Assembly: GCA_014621425.1 (NCBI GenBank)
Contig: JAANBB010000447.1
Span: 1 to 32,080 of the forward strand
Source: Cylindrodendrum hubeiense
Taxonomy: Eukaryota > Ascomycota > Sordariomycetes > Hypocreales > Nectriaceae
DNA length: 32,080 nt
Direction of reading: 5' to 3'
Numbering within the stretch: position 1 is the stretch's first letter; each line of letters opens with the position of its first letter. This document shows positions 1 to 10,671 of the stretch, one piece after another. The notes below the pieces were generated by a model. It saw only the letters and a list, made by a program, of their open reading frames with translations, did not search any database and was not told the origin of the DNA. The position numbers and the translations under genes are program-made.

Positions 1-2185
1 GAGGAGCCCGCAAGAAGAAGAAGACGGGCCCCGGCAGCCGCGGCGTCGCCAACCTGACCCCCGAGCAGCTTGCCAAGAAGCGCGCCAACGGTATGTGTTT
101 CCCCCTTGTGTGTGTTTCCCCCTGTGCTGCGCCGTCATGGCACTCCAGATCCTCTTTTTTTTTTCCCTTCTCCCCATGGCTCCTGTCATATGTCATGCAT
201 AACGGGGGGTGTCATGCCGGATATCCGGGCATGGGCTTGTTGATATGTCAAGAACGGCGGTGCCTCTACAAGACATCCTTGTCTTCTTGACGTGTTGTAT
301 CAAGCATGCTATGTTGGTTCTGCATCTGGCTTGGCAATCCTGTCCCCGACTTGGTATATCCGTTCTATTTCGGATTCCTTGTTCTATCTGCCCTCGCTTC
401 CTGTAACCGCCTGCCCTTATCTGTTATCACTTGCCCGTTATGTGTTAAGCCTCTGTCCATTCTGCCCCTATCAGCCTACACACAACAACTGCAATCCCCT
501 ATTACTACAAGACACCCATCACTAACACTCCTCAGACCGCGAGGCCCAACGCGCCATCCGCGAGCGCACCAAGAACCAGATCGAGGCGCTTGAGCGTCGC
601 ATCCAGGAGCTCACAAGCCAGCAACCCTACCAGGAACTCCAGGCCATCCTCCGTGCCAAGGAGGTCGTCGAGCAGGAGAATGCCGACATCAAACGCCGCC
701 TTGCCGGCATTGTCGCCATGCTCCAGCCTCTCATAGGACAGGGTGAGTCATTCTCGTTGCCAACCAGGACCCATCCCAACTAACCAAGGGATGACAGCTG
801 CCATTGACCAAGCGTACATCTCGCCGGCCCAGACATACGCTCCTCCGGTACATAACAACCAAAGCACCATCAGCGTCCACAGCAATCACAATAACAACGC
901 CGTCTCGACGCCCGGCAGCGTCCCCTCACCCCCTAGCCATGACCCTTCTTCCACGGCTCATCTCCTCCAGCAGCAGCAGCACTGGCAACAGCAGCATTCT
1001 GGTACTGGAAACGGTGCAGGCGCCGATACTCGAGTCAACTCACAGCTGGTCCAGCAACGAAACGGCCTGCGCCACGGGCTAGAACTCGGCCCGGAACGCC
1101 TGGGGTTGGATTTTCTGCTTGACTCGACGCAACGTGTGAATCGGATCCAGAACGGACTCAACAGCGCTCAAGATACGCCGTCGTTTCACCACATGCCTAT
1201 GAAGCATGACTGGACGGGGGTGTCCGACCGCGCTCTGCACAACCGCTCCGCCAGTTGGGGGTCTCAGGGGAAGCCTGGTCAGCAAGGATCTGAGCAGCCG
1301 CAAAACCAAAACCATCAACAGCAGCAACTACAGCCGCAACCTCACCAATACACCCAGCATCAACATCACGGTCTCCCTCCCGGTCCCGAAAGTGTGTGTT
1401 CCGGCCTGAGCCCGAACCCAAGTGTCTGCACCCCCGGCCCGATTTCCACTCCCGGCCCCATACCGCCCCGGTCCGAGCACGGCTTGGCCGACTACTCGGC
1501 CCCAATCAAGAATTGCGCGCCAACCTGTCCCCTGGACTCTCTCCTCCTCGACTTCCTCAGCGAACGACGCCAGCGCGCTGCCGATGGACTGTCGGCTCAG
1601 GAAGTCGTTGGTCCCCGATATCCCTCCGTCTCATCCCTACTCAACCCTGCCCAGAGCGCCTTCAGCCACCCGCTCTCCAAAGTCTTTACCGACATCCTCT
1701 CCACCTTCCCAGATGTCTCAACCCTCCCCGAGCGGGTCGCCGTCCTCTACATAATGTTTCTCGTTATGCGCTGGCAGATAGCACCTACCCAAGACAACTA
1801 CGAGCGCCTGCCCGAGTGGATGGTTCCATCTCCGTCACAGCTCGCCACGCCCCATCCAGCTTGGATAGATCATCTGCCATTCCCTCGCATGCGTGACCGT
1901 ATCGTCCGCGAATACACACCGGTGATATACGCGTTTGAGAACTTTTTTATCCCTTTTACCACCACCCTGTCTCTGTCGTGGCCATACGAAGAGACCGACA
2001 CTCTACTGCAAAACCCAGACGGCGACGAGCTCATGATCAATCCCGTCTTTGAGCGCCATTTACGGAACTTGGACAACTGGAAGCTTGGCAGCGCCTTTGC
2101 CAAGGCCTTCCCTATGCTGAGCGACACCTTCAACCTTGACTCTCGGTCTCCGGTACCTGCGCCAGGGTCGGTGGGAAGCCGGTAA
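1..2185 (+). CDS. bZIP transcription factor with C-terminal DUF3425-type domain (5' end outside window)
   Basis: Exons are 1-90 (incomplete at 5'), 536-742 and 798-2185. Joining them gives an open frame that ends at TAA 2183-2185. The first two exons encode a basic region (KKRANDREAQRAIRERTK) followed by a leucine-zipper-like helix (IEALERRIQEL). The zipper is broken by a QQPYQ segment and resumes as an acidic/basic helix up to the second intron. Exon 3 encodes a long low-complexity linker rich in Gln, His, Asn, Ser and Pro (about 850-1500). A folded C-terminal part follows (about 1500-2120), with the run RLPEWMVPSPSQL and then HPAWIDHLPFPRMRD, which I recognise as the fungal DUF3425 module often paired with this bZIP type. 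It should be a nuclear DNA-binding regulator; its target genes cannot be inferred. The basic region carries Asp where most bZIPs have the invariant Asn. Intron 2 (743-797) has a CTAAC branch-like site. Confidence 0.88.
91..535 (+). other. intron 1 of the bZIP gene (445 nt)
   Basis: Donor GTATGTG at 91 and acceptor CTCAG ending at 535, with a CACTAAC branch-like site about 12 nt upstream. The intron splits the Asp codon in the middle of the basic region. It is several times longer than most introns here and is T/C-rich. I see no conserved coding or RNA element in it; the small open frames inside look accidental. Confidence 0.8.
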
Positions 2186-3193
2186 CCCGGTTTCTAATTT
2201 TGTATTCCCTTTACATTCATCATGCACAGGGTTGTGTACGAACCTTCTACGTCCCAAGGCTTTTAGGCAAAAACAGGAAAGGAATATGGAATCATATCAT
2301 AGGCGTATACGGATAATACGGGCGTTGAAAGGAGGTACGGCCGGTCCACTTCACCAGTCATGCAGTCATGTCTTTTTAAATCTCAAACCGGGCTCGTACG
2401 GTAGGAGGCTTGTATCTTTAGAAGGGAGGTTCCCCACGGCTTGCAATCACCCATAAATAAATGTACTATCTACATGGATATTTTATGTTTCAACTTGTGT
2501 CCGCCTGTCTGTTGCTCTTAGACTCGTCGCTGTTGGAAGACCCCAACCCGATGGGAGTCCCTCGTCGAGCTGGATGTACACGTCAGGCACTGTCACGTAC
2601 TTGAAGAAACTGTCATAAGTGATCTCTGATTATATCTATTCATGCACAGGGACACATGGAGTATACCCGCGCCTGTTAAGGTAATGAACTCTGTATATCT
2701 ATGTCAATGAGACCACGCCTTTCTTTTCCACCTATTCTTATCGGTCAGCCTCCAGCATTGAACTACCAAAAGCCGCGATGTATTAAAGTACAATATAATG
2801 AACTTTGGCTGTTCAGACGCACACATGTTAGTATTCACCCGAACCCTAAGACGAAGCGGGAATAGAAATACTCGACAAATAAGTACAATGGGTTAGGGGT
2901 TATCAGAATAGAGGCTATAACGAGACAGTAGCCATAGACGGATGAGTCTTCAATTTCTTACTCTCAGATAATCCATCGACATATGAACTATGGAGATCCA
3001 TTTTGAAACTGAGCTGGCCTCAGTAATCCCAAGAAATTGTATGGACATCCTAATTGCTCTCATGAAGTGATTACATGGTGCAAAGAGCAAGAGCATTCTT
3101 ACTATCAAACTAACCTCTCTTCCTCCTTCTGTCGGGGTATCTCCATCACCAGCTCCATCACATCAAAACTAAGTTATACCAAACCAACCGCGT
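2186..3193. other. convergent intergenic region, bZIP 3' / DCAF4-like 3'
   Basis: No gene seen. A canonical AATAAA lies at 2456-2461 on the plus strand, a plausible poly(A) signal for the bZIP gene about 270 nt after its stop. An 11-bp string CATGCACAGGG occurs twice (2221 and 2641). Two telomere-like strings in opposite orientation, AACCCTAA at 2842 and GGGTTAGGG at 2890, lie near the middle. The base composition is more AT-rich than the coding parts. Confidence 0.6.
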
Positions 3194-4871
3194 TCAAGCT
3201 TCATCCTCGAAGTTGACAGCGCCAAAAGAAAACTTGCGCAACGATGGCCCCTCGCCAACAAACAAGCTCGGCAGTCGCTCACGTGGCATCGTTTGGAACA
3301 TGAGCGCTTTGAGGGGCGTGTCCGAGCGCAACGCATCCACCGCTGGGTTCTGTAGTCTGCGGCCTGAGCTGAGGGAAAAGAGTCGGACGGTTCCGTTGTC
3401 CTGGGCGGCAGCCACGACACCAAGACGAGGATTTACATCCCAGCCAATGTGGAAGTGGGCATCGTTGCGATAATCCGGGAAGGTGAGCAACGGCCGAGTG
3501 CCGTTAGGTCGACTGTTGAGGAACCGCATGTCGTATAGAGCCATGGAGTTTTGCAGTCCCGCCACGAGGATATGATTCGGATTAACGCTGCGTAGGTGTG
3601 CGATAGAGCTAGTGTGCTTGGCAAATGACCATTGTGCTTCAGGAGCACGGAGATCAGACACCCAAAGACGCGGTTGGCGCCCGCCGGCCAGCAGAATGTT
3701 GTGATTGCCCTCTTGAAAATCCTGTGCAAATATTTCTTGCGGGGCGTGTATACCCTTGGGGGTGTTCTGGGGTGCTATCCACGACATGGTCTCGTTAGAC
3801 TGCACCTGCAGGAGGCCGCTGTTGGTGCCAATGACGCAGATGAGATCTGACGACGGCGGAGCGGGTGTGCTGCCATGGACAAGCCACTCATCGCGCCGTC
3901 CGTGGCGGATTGATAATCTTTGGTAGTGGTTTGCTTTGCAAGGTTAGCGAAAGTATACAGAAAGCGGTGTTCAGTGATAACATACTCTCGCCAAGCAGCC
4001 AATGTGGCCTACTCGAATCTTCCGGGTCCGTCAGGGGCGGTGAGAAGAAGTACAGCCCACAGCTCTCATCGGGCTCGCGAGATGTCAAGAGAATTTTGTG
4101 AGAAGGGCTGTGGTACTTGATTGACGACACCTGCGGACACCGAATCATCTCTGTGCGGAAGGACAAGGCCCTCCCAGATGTCGGAGGGGCATCTCGAGTG
4201 AAATGAACTCTAGAGATAGTTAGTGGTGTGCTCATTTGCGGTTCATAACGTACAGACGTACCTGTCATTCTCATCCATGGGAATATGACTTCCTACTAGT
4301 GTCTCCTCATCCAGAGCTAAAGCGAAGTCAGTCCATCAACTCAGTCCATCTCATCGTCGATGATTGTGTCTTTCACTCACTTGCATACGCTACCCCCAGC
4401 CCCGTCTTGGTGTCCTCTCCGTTGACATAGAAGCACGGCATGTTGGCATACCTTGACCTCGCAAAACTCGGCGCAAATGACACACTGCCCTTGGCCACCA
4501 CGCCGCGGGTCCATGCCTCGGCAGTGAGATCTCCATCCTCAACTCGACCTCGTCCACGTTCCGCCACACGGTCTAGCCCAAACTCCCGGGCGAGAAGTCC
4601 TCCATACACAGTATCGCGGCTGATGGGATGCCGCTTGATGTGGTTCCTCACAAGATGTGCCCGCTTTTTTGCCGCTTGGAAGGATCGGTCCTGGACCTTG
4701 CGCCTCTTGACGGCATCTGAGGAATACGCCGCACTGGCAGGGGCCGTATGTGACTTCTGGATCTTGAAGTATTTATTTTTCTCCGAGTCTTTGAGTTATC
4801 GTTAGACCACACATGAGAAGCGCCAGATCAAGATGCGTACCGAAATAGTAACCTGGAATTTCAGGATTCAT
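3194..4871 (-). CDS. DCAF4/WDR21-like WD40-repeat protein
   Basis: Five exons on the minus strand: 4871-4841, 4788-4381, 4316-4262, 4209-3986 and 3933-3194. They total 1458 nt (485 aa plus stop), and all four introns are 52-64 nt with GT...AG ends. The start was chosen because exon 1 plus exon 2 give MNPEIPGYYFDSEKNKYFKI, the N-terminal signature of DCAF4/WDR21 proteins. A basic helix follows (KRRKVQDRSFQAAKKR). The C-terminal half holds WD40-type blades, with Asp-x-Arg endings in VSDLRAPE and LYDMRFLN, a blade AAAQDNGTVRLFSL, and a last strand GPSLRKFSFG. DCAF4 proteins are substrate receptors of Cul4-DDB1 ubiquitin ligases, and the DxR ends are the usual DDB1-contact motif. The ligase role in this fungus is inferred from family. 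The gene lies in tandem downstream of PMA1 (617 nt gap) and converges with the bZIP gene. Confidence 0.85.
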
Positions 4872-5488
4872 TGCGAGACAACGCCAGCGCTCAACTGGGG
4901 ACGAACGAATGGAGACAAGAAAAAGTAACCGCGAAGAATGTGCAATCAATTAACCAAGGACCTCATTAGCTTAGTACGTGGCCAGTGTTTCCTTCTCCCA
5001 TGGTTCTTCTGTGCAACCTTTAGAACCAAGGTTAGCAGCCGGCAAGCCATTAGGACCGACGTCAGCGGAATGGACACCAGCACGTGACCCGAAAACTTCA
5101 CCACTGCGTCACGAATTTGCATGGCCAGCGAACAGAACACAGCTTTAGCCGACATGCATACCTGGACAGGCCAGCACTCTACTTGAAGAAAAGTGTGAGA
5201 AGAGTATTAACACGTCACAGTGCAGGAGTCAACAACGTTATTCGTAAGGTTCAATCACTCAATCACTCAAAAGGGGTAACCAATAGGTCACATCAGGGTA
5301 TTAGCACAAAGTGAATTTTATTTTACTTTATTCATTAGTCTAGAAGACGATATCTAGGGGTATGAAAAGCTTCCTCCTCATCCACTCCAGAAGTGTCGGT
5401 ACGCGGGTATGAGCAGTACAGGGCAAATTTAGAACAAGCGAAGGTGAAAAGTCCGGCCGATGGTTTTCCGGATATATACCATCTTTAT
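4872..5488. other. intergenic region between PMA1 3' end and DCAF4-like start
   Basis: No gene seen. Minus-strand AATAAA motifs at 5332-5327 and 5322-5317 make a likely poly(A) signal cluster about 155-170 nt beyond the PMA1 stop. The rest should include the promoter of the DCAF4-like gene. I see no clear TATA element or repeat there. Confidence 0.55.
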
Positions 5489-8400
5489 TTACTGCGACTT
5501 CTCGTGCTGGGTAGAGACACGCTGGAGAGAGACAACTGGATTGAGAGTTAGTAAACTGAGCAAAGCTGGAAGGAGTAGTAGAGTATAACTTACCGAAGTC
5601 CTCGAGGGATCGCTGCTTCTGGTCCTTCTTGGGGGACTTGCCGTGCATCAGGTTGTCGAAACCAGTGCTGCCCTGCATGAAGTAGTAGAGACCACCCATG
5701 ATGGAGAAGATTCCGAAGGAGAAGATCCAGATACGGACAACGGCGACGATGCTGGTGCGGTGACCGTGCATGAACCATCCGAAGATACAGAAGAGGGTAG
5801 CGAGGATATCGACCAACAGAATGGCACCGGTAAGCTGCCACGAGGGGATAGAAGACCAGAAGGGACCGTTGGCACGGGTGATGAAGATAAGCCAGTTCTC
5901 GGTAAGAGAGATCTCGAGGAAGAGAACCTCATCGATGTTACCGAAGTTCTGGACGATACCACCGTCCTCAGAGCCGACGTACATGGTGGTAAGAGCGATC
6001 CAGGTACCGATGGCAAGGACAAATCCGAGGCAGACGGACATACCCCAAAGCTTGGGGAGGTTCCACTTGACGGGGGTCTGAGAGTAAGGAGCGTTGTCGT
6101 AGGCAATGGCCAGGGTAGCAACATCGGCGAAAATGGCAATGAAGACGACGAGCTCAATGTTCAAGCTGCGGTTGAGGATAGCGATCCAGAGACCAAGGAA
6201 GATCTCCATGTGGAGGGAAAGAGCGATACGGTAGACAACGTAGGCGTACATGCGGTGGAAAATCTGGCGGGAAGTCTTGAGGGCATCAATGATGGCACCG
6301 AGACCGGGGGCAAGGAAGACAATATCGGCGGCAGAGCGGGCAGCATCGGAAGCACCCTCGACGGCAATACCAGTATCGGACTTCTTCAGAGAGGGAGCAT
6401 CGTTGACACCGTCACCAGTCATGGCAACCAGGTAACCACGCTGCTGGAGAATCTCGACGACGTTGTACTTGTGCTGGGGGAAGACCTCGGCGAAACCATC
6501 GGCAGCCTCAACGAAATCGTAAACCTCAGAACCGGGCATGTCACCACCGCCACCAAGACCGAGGCGCTCAGCGTTGTAGACGTTGGTACCGAGACCGAGC
6601 TGGCGAGAAGTCTCACGGGCAATGCCGACGGCATCACCAGTAAGCATCTTGATGGACAAACCGAGAGTCTTGGCCTCGTTGATAGTGCGGGCAGTGTCGT
6701 GGCGGGGGGGATCAGAGCAGGGCATAATTCCGAGAATCTCCCAGGCACCCTCACCACGCTTGCGGGCAACACCAAGGGATCGGAAACCACGGGTAGCAAA
6801 CTCAGCGACGCAGTTCTTGTAGTCACGGTCGACATCCTCAGGAATGGGGTGGTCCTCCTCGACAGTCTTGAGAACGAAAAGAGGGGCACCCTTGACACAG
6901 ATGATGCGCTCACCCTGGGGAGACTCGACGAGAGCCTGGACCTTCTTGGAGACGGGGTCGAAGGGGTGGAACTCGATAACCTTGTACTTGGAGAGGACAC
7001 TCTTGGCGCGGGGGTAGAACTTGAGAGCCTTGAGGAAAGCCTTGTCGATGGCGTCAATACCCTTCTTGTTGCGGGAAGCAGCGAGGCAGGCAGTGAGCAT
7101 CAGGTCATCGGGCTCAACACCGGCGACAGTGTAGGGCTCAGCGAGAGACAGCTTGTTCTTGGTCAGGGTACCGGTCTTGTCGGAGCAAAGAATCTCAACA
7201 CCAGCGAGGGACTCAATGGCGGAGAGCTTCTGGACGATAGCCTGCTTCTTGGCGAGGTAGGCGGCACCGACAGCCATGGTGGTGGTGACGACAGCGGGAA
7301 GACCGACGGGGACACCGACAATGGTGATAGCGAGGGTGAATCGGAGAATGTCGACAATGCCGTTGGAGCGGTAGAAAGAGGAGACCCAGACAATCAGGAG
7401 GGTAGCAATGACAAGGACGAGCAGAATCGTACCAATGCCGTTGAGGACCTCAGTGAAGTGACCAGTGCCACCAGCGGACTGGGAGACGAGAGCAGCGGCG
7501 CGACCGACGAAGGTGTTGTCACCAGTGGAGGTAACGACGACGAAGGCCTCACCACGCTTGACAGCGGAGGAAGCGTAGCAGCTGTCACCCTGGTGCTTGT
7601 CGACAGCAAGGGACTCACCAGTGATGGCGGACTGATCAACCTGGAGGAAAGCATCCTCAGTGACGATGCGACCATCAGCGGGAATGATAGTACCCTCATC
7701 GACCTGGAGGATATCACCGGGAACGACCTCGGGGGCCTCGACCTCCTTCAGGGTACCGTCACGGAGAACAACAGCCTTGAGAGCAAGAGTCTTCTTCAGC
7801 TCCTCGACGATGGAACCAGCCTGGTACTCCTGGATGAAACCGACACAGGCGTTAAGCAAGAGCAGGGCGCAAATGACACCGAAATCAACCCAATCCTCGA
7901 GACCAGCAGCCAGAACGGCAGCTCCCTATGACACAATCGAGTTAGCTTATCAGTCCGAAAACGAGGTCCAATTTCCCACACATGACAGTGAGGGTAGCAA
8001 GGTTTGCGGCGATGGGACGCGATGGGACGCGATGGAGAGCCAGGGGTCAGAAACAGCGGGGCTTCGCTTGAGCCGACTGGATCGAGATCCCCACTTGGTG
8101 CAATTCCAATGCGACGACAGCGCAGCGCGGAAGCGGTGCGGTGCCGACCGTCATCGATTGCGCGTGGATGATGAGAGTGAACTGGGGTGGGAATGGGCAT
8201 GGGCTGTGGGGGGAGGATTGGGTGGAGCCATCCACACCATGGCGCCCACCCCGAGCTTGTGTGGAACTCGAGTGGGTCTGCCAATCTGCGCCAAAAACGC
8301 GCAAAGAAAATTGTGCAATGAGCATGCCGGTCCTGAGCGGGCAATCAAAACAAGGTGCCGTGTAAGCCCCAGATGGAGCAAGCGACGCCGAGCCATTGAG

Positions 8401-8945
8401 AGCCGCACCAGAGCCGGTTGCGATTGGCGCAAGTGTGGATGGATGGAGGGTGATGTGCATTGGGGTGAAGCCAAGGCCGTTGCGAGCGACGGGCAATTGC
8501 TTGTGCGGGAATTGGGGATTGGGGATTGCGATGCAGGGCGTCTGTGATAACTTACCTCCATGACGAACTGGATAGGTCCGATGAAGAAACCGAGGAACTT
8601 GAGAATCAGGTTCTCCTTCTCCTCCTTCATCTGGTTGAGACCATACTTGCGGCGGCGAGCAATGACCTCGGACTCAGTCAGACCAACGCGGCTGTCGGTC
8701 TGGAGCATGTCCTCGGGGACAACGCGACCACCTCCGGGCTGAACCTCTTCCTCTTCCTCCTCAAGATGACCATCCTCGGACTCAAGGTCCTCGATCAGGG
8801 CATCAATATCCTCTTCATCGTCGTCGTCGGCGGGCGCGGGGCCCTTGGAGACGGCCGGAGGAGCCTGTCCTCGCTTCTCGTCGAAGCCGCCGGTCTCAAT
8901 GTTGGTGGTCAGCGCGGGGGCGCCGGCAACCTTCTCTTCCGCCAT
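5489..8945 (-). CDS. pma1: plasma-membrane H+-transporting P3A-type ATPase
   Basis: Three exons on the minus strand: 8945-8556, 7925-5594 and 5535-5489. They total 2769 nt (922 aa; fungal PMA1 is usually about 920). The enzyme exports H+ using ATP and energises nutrient uptake. Visible landmarks: acidic N-terminus ([16 protein letters not shown]); TGES about 232-235 in the actuator domain; CSDKTGTLT with the phosphorylated Asp about 379; KGAP about 475; DPPRHD about 535; MLTGD about 557; [10 protein letters not shown] about 632-641; and about ten membrane helices. The last exon gives [15 protein letters not shown], carrying the Ser915-Thr916 pair equivalent to the glucose-regulated yeast Ser911/Thr912 in the autoinhibitory tail. 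The start ATG has a CCAACC context upstream and a family-typical [12 protein letters not shown] beginning. Codon use is strongly biased, as expected for an abundant protein. Intron 1 is unusually long (630 nt) and intron 2 (58 nt) is stop-free in the upstream frame. Confidence 0.97.
5536..5593 (-). other. last intron of pma1, stop-free in the upstream frame
   Basis: Donor GTAAGT at 5593 and acceptor ATCCAG ending at 5536, with a CTAAC branch-like site inside. The frame of exon 2 runs through this intron and through exon 3 in a shifted frame to a stop at 5340. Retention would therefore replace the 15-residue regulatory tail with about 84 other residues. Splicing is strongly supported, because the spliced tail is the conserved PMA1 C-terminus. 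Confidence 0.9.
7926..8555 (-). other. long intron 1 of pma1 (630 nt)
   Basis: Donor GTAAGT at 8555 and acceptor CATAG ending at 7926. It sits between Met-Glu (codons 129-130) and Gly-Ala-Ala, at the start of the first membrane helix. Splicing joins [13 protein letters not shown] and [16 protein letters not shown] segments exactly as in other fungal PMA1 proteins. It contains a 10-bp tandem repeat (GATGGGACGC, 8011-8035). Open frames crossing it look accidental and show no conserved motif. Confidence 0.9.
8011..8035. repeat. 10-bp tandem repeat in pma1 intron 1
   Basis: Unit GATGGGACGC, two full copies and a half copy, with no mismatches. Confidence 0.9.
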
Positions 8946-9053
8946 GGTTGGTGGTTGGAGATGGAGATGACGCGAAGGCGTTGTAGGTAAAAGAGACGAA
9001 GTCTTTAGGGGACCGCGGCCGTGTGCAGCAATAGATTATAGTTGTTCTTGAGC

Positions 9054-9145
9054 TGCAAAGAGAAGAAGAAAGGACAAGGCGAGGCTTGAGGTTGAGTGGA
9101 GAGGGGGAGAGTGTCGAGCACCGCACGAAGGTAGGACGCTTATAG
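9054..9145 (-). promoter_or_regulatory. probable pma1 core promoter: TATA-like box and pyrimidine-rich tract
   Basis: On the minus strand, CTATAAG (9145-9139) lies about 195 nt before the ATG. It is followed by a CT-rich stretch (about 9114-9054), a pattern common around the transcription start of highly expressed fungal genes. The tract ends in TTCTCTTTGCAG, which could also be the acceptor of a 5'-UTR intron. No transcript start can be placed from sequence alone. Confidence 0.45.
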
Positions 9146-10009
9146 GTGAAGCATTCGTGGGTGAGGAGAAAGGAAAGAAGAAAGAGGTTCTTGAGATGGG
9201 CGAGAGCTTCTATTTCAATGGCGCACGTCGATGCCTACCTTACCGGCGACCTTGCCGGAAATGCCCCGTGCGAACCCTCTTCGGCCCTCGATGGTCGGGC
9301 GGGTCCCCTCAGGCCGCTCCCACTCGCTGACTGGCCCACCCGGTCACTCTCGTCTCTCTCTCAGGACTCATGGGGCTCGTGGGAAGCCCACTCCTCCAAG
9401 TGGAGCCTCCGTAGGACCCGTTTGTCCCCATGTCCCCAGGTCCCAGGTCCCAATTGTCCCAAGGTACGGCCGGGAAGGGTGAAGGTACGAATGTGTACGA
9501 GTGCGGCTACCGTACGAATTGGGTTGGCCCCACGGCCCTGCCGGTTTCAAGCAAGTCACCCACTCGCTCCGTCGTCACTCATTCCCTCGCTCGCTCCCAC
9601 GCCCTCGCCGCCGCTCGCCGCTCTCTCTCTCGCTCTCGCGCGCTTTTGCTCCCGGTCTTGGTCCAGCGTAATCTTGGCCATTGCCGACCGCGCTCACAGC
9701 ACTGTGCAAATAAACAGCGCACCCGGAATCACTCGTGGTCAATGCAGATACACCCCGTGGGCAGCCTGTCACCCCCCCAACACACGCTCGTACAGCCAGG
9801 GAAAACCCAAACACTCTGACAGACATACGCCCTCGAGGCACAGCAGAGCCTTCTTTGAGACCATGGAAAACCAAAGCCAAACGCAGGTCGAGTCAAGGTT
9901 GATTCAGGTGCTAAGCCCATCAAGGAACCCAGAAACGCTGGCACCGGGCCCCAAGCCAAGGCGCCCGCGATGCTGCAGCGGCGGCGACACTACCGCAAGT
10001 AGCCGCAAC

Positions 10010-10034
10010 GACCAAGAGGACCAAGAGGACCAAG
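10010..10034. repeat. 9-bp tandem repeat
   Basis: Unit GACCAAGAG, two perfect copies plus seven bases of a third, in noncoding DNA upstream of pma1. Confidence 0.85.
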
Positions 10035-10631
10035 CCAAGAGCGCCTTGACGACCACCATGACCAAAACAACAAATAACAACAGGAATCCGCATCAAACGG
10101 CAGTATCAGCGACCAGTGCTGCCACTACCCGCGCTCAGTAGCGTCGGCTGGACCACGGTCCACGCACGGGTGCAGTGGGCAATCGGCATGGGCGTGGGCG
10201 TGTCAGTGGAGGCGCGGCGTGCGCTTAGGAACCGTCGGTCGCTGCATCTGCAATGGGCCCGGCCTGCGACCCATTCATCGCCCTTGCCCCATGTCCACCA
10301 TGTCCACACTTTTCCTCGGCCAGGTCCTTCCATGCAGGTGCAGGCGCACAGCGCACAGTGCGTGGCGCCGCCCAGCGTGGGGAATGGAAACAAGACGGTA
10401 ATCTCGCAACCGGTACGTAGTAAACACAGCACGCAGCACACCTCACACACACAGGCAGGACAGGGCAGCACCCACAGGGACTCGCAGAACCAAACCCCGA
10501 CTCCACCAAACCCGGCCGGCGATGTCTTTCACGACGACGCCGTACCACCCTATAGCCTCCTCGTCGTGGTGGCTGATGGCTGACGAATATGCCCTCGCTG
10601 TCTTGACCGTTCGCAGGAGCGGCCAATGCCC

Positions 10632-10671
10632 CTGCCACTCACTGCCACTCACTGCCACTCACTGCCTTTCA
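10632..10671. repeat. 10-bp tandem repeat
   Basis: Unit CTGCCACTCA, three perfect copies and a fourth with two changes (CTGCCTTTCA), in noncoding DNA upstream of pma1. Confidence 0.9.

Noticed and set aside
5643..7931. A 762-codon open frame antisense to pma1
   Set aside because: It mirrors the strong codon bias of the pma1 exon. Its translation is a monotonous Asp/Glu/Gly/Val/Leu-rich string with no domain. Antisense frames like this are common opposite highly biased genes.
9146..10141. A 331-codon plus-strand open frame in the pma1 upstream region
   Set aside because: Its composition is Ser/Pro/Arg-rich and it has no domain. It spans tandem repeats and begins inside the pma1 promoter zone. 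It looks like a chance frame in GC-rich DNA.
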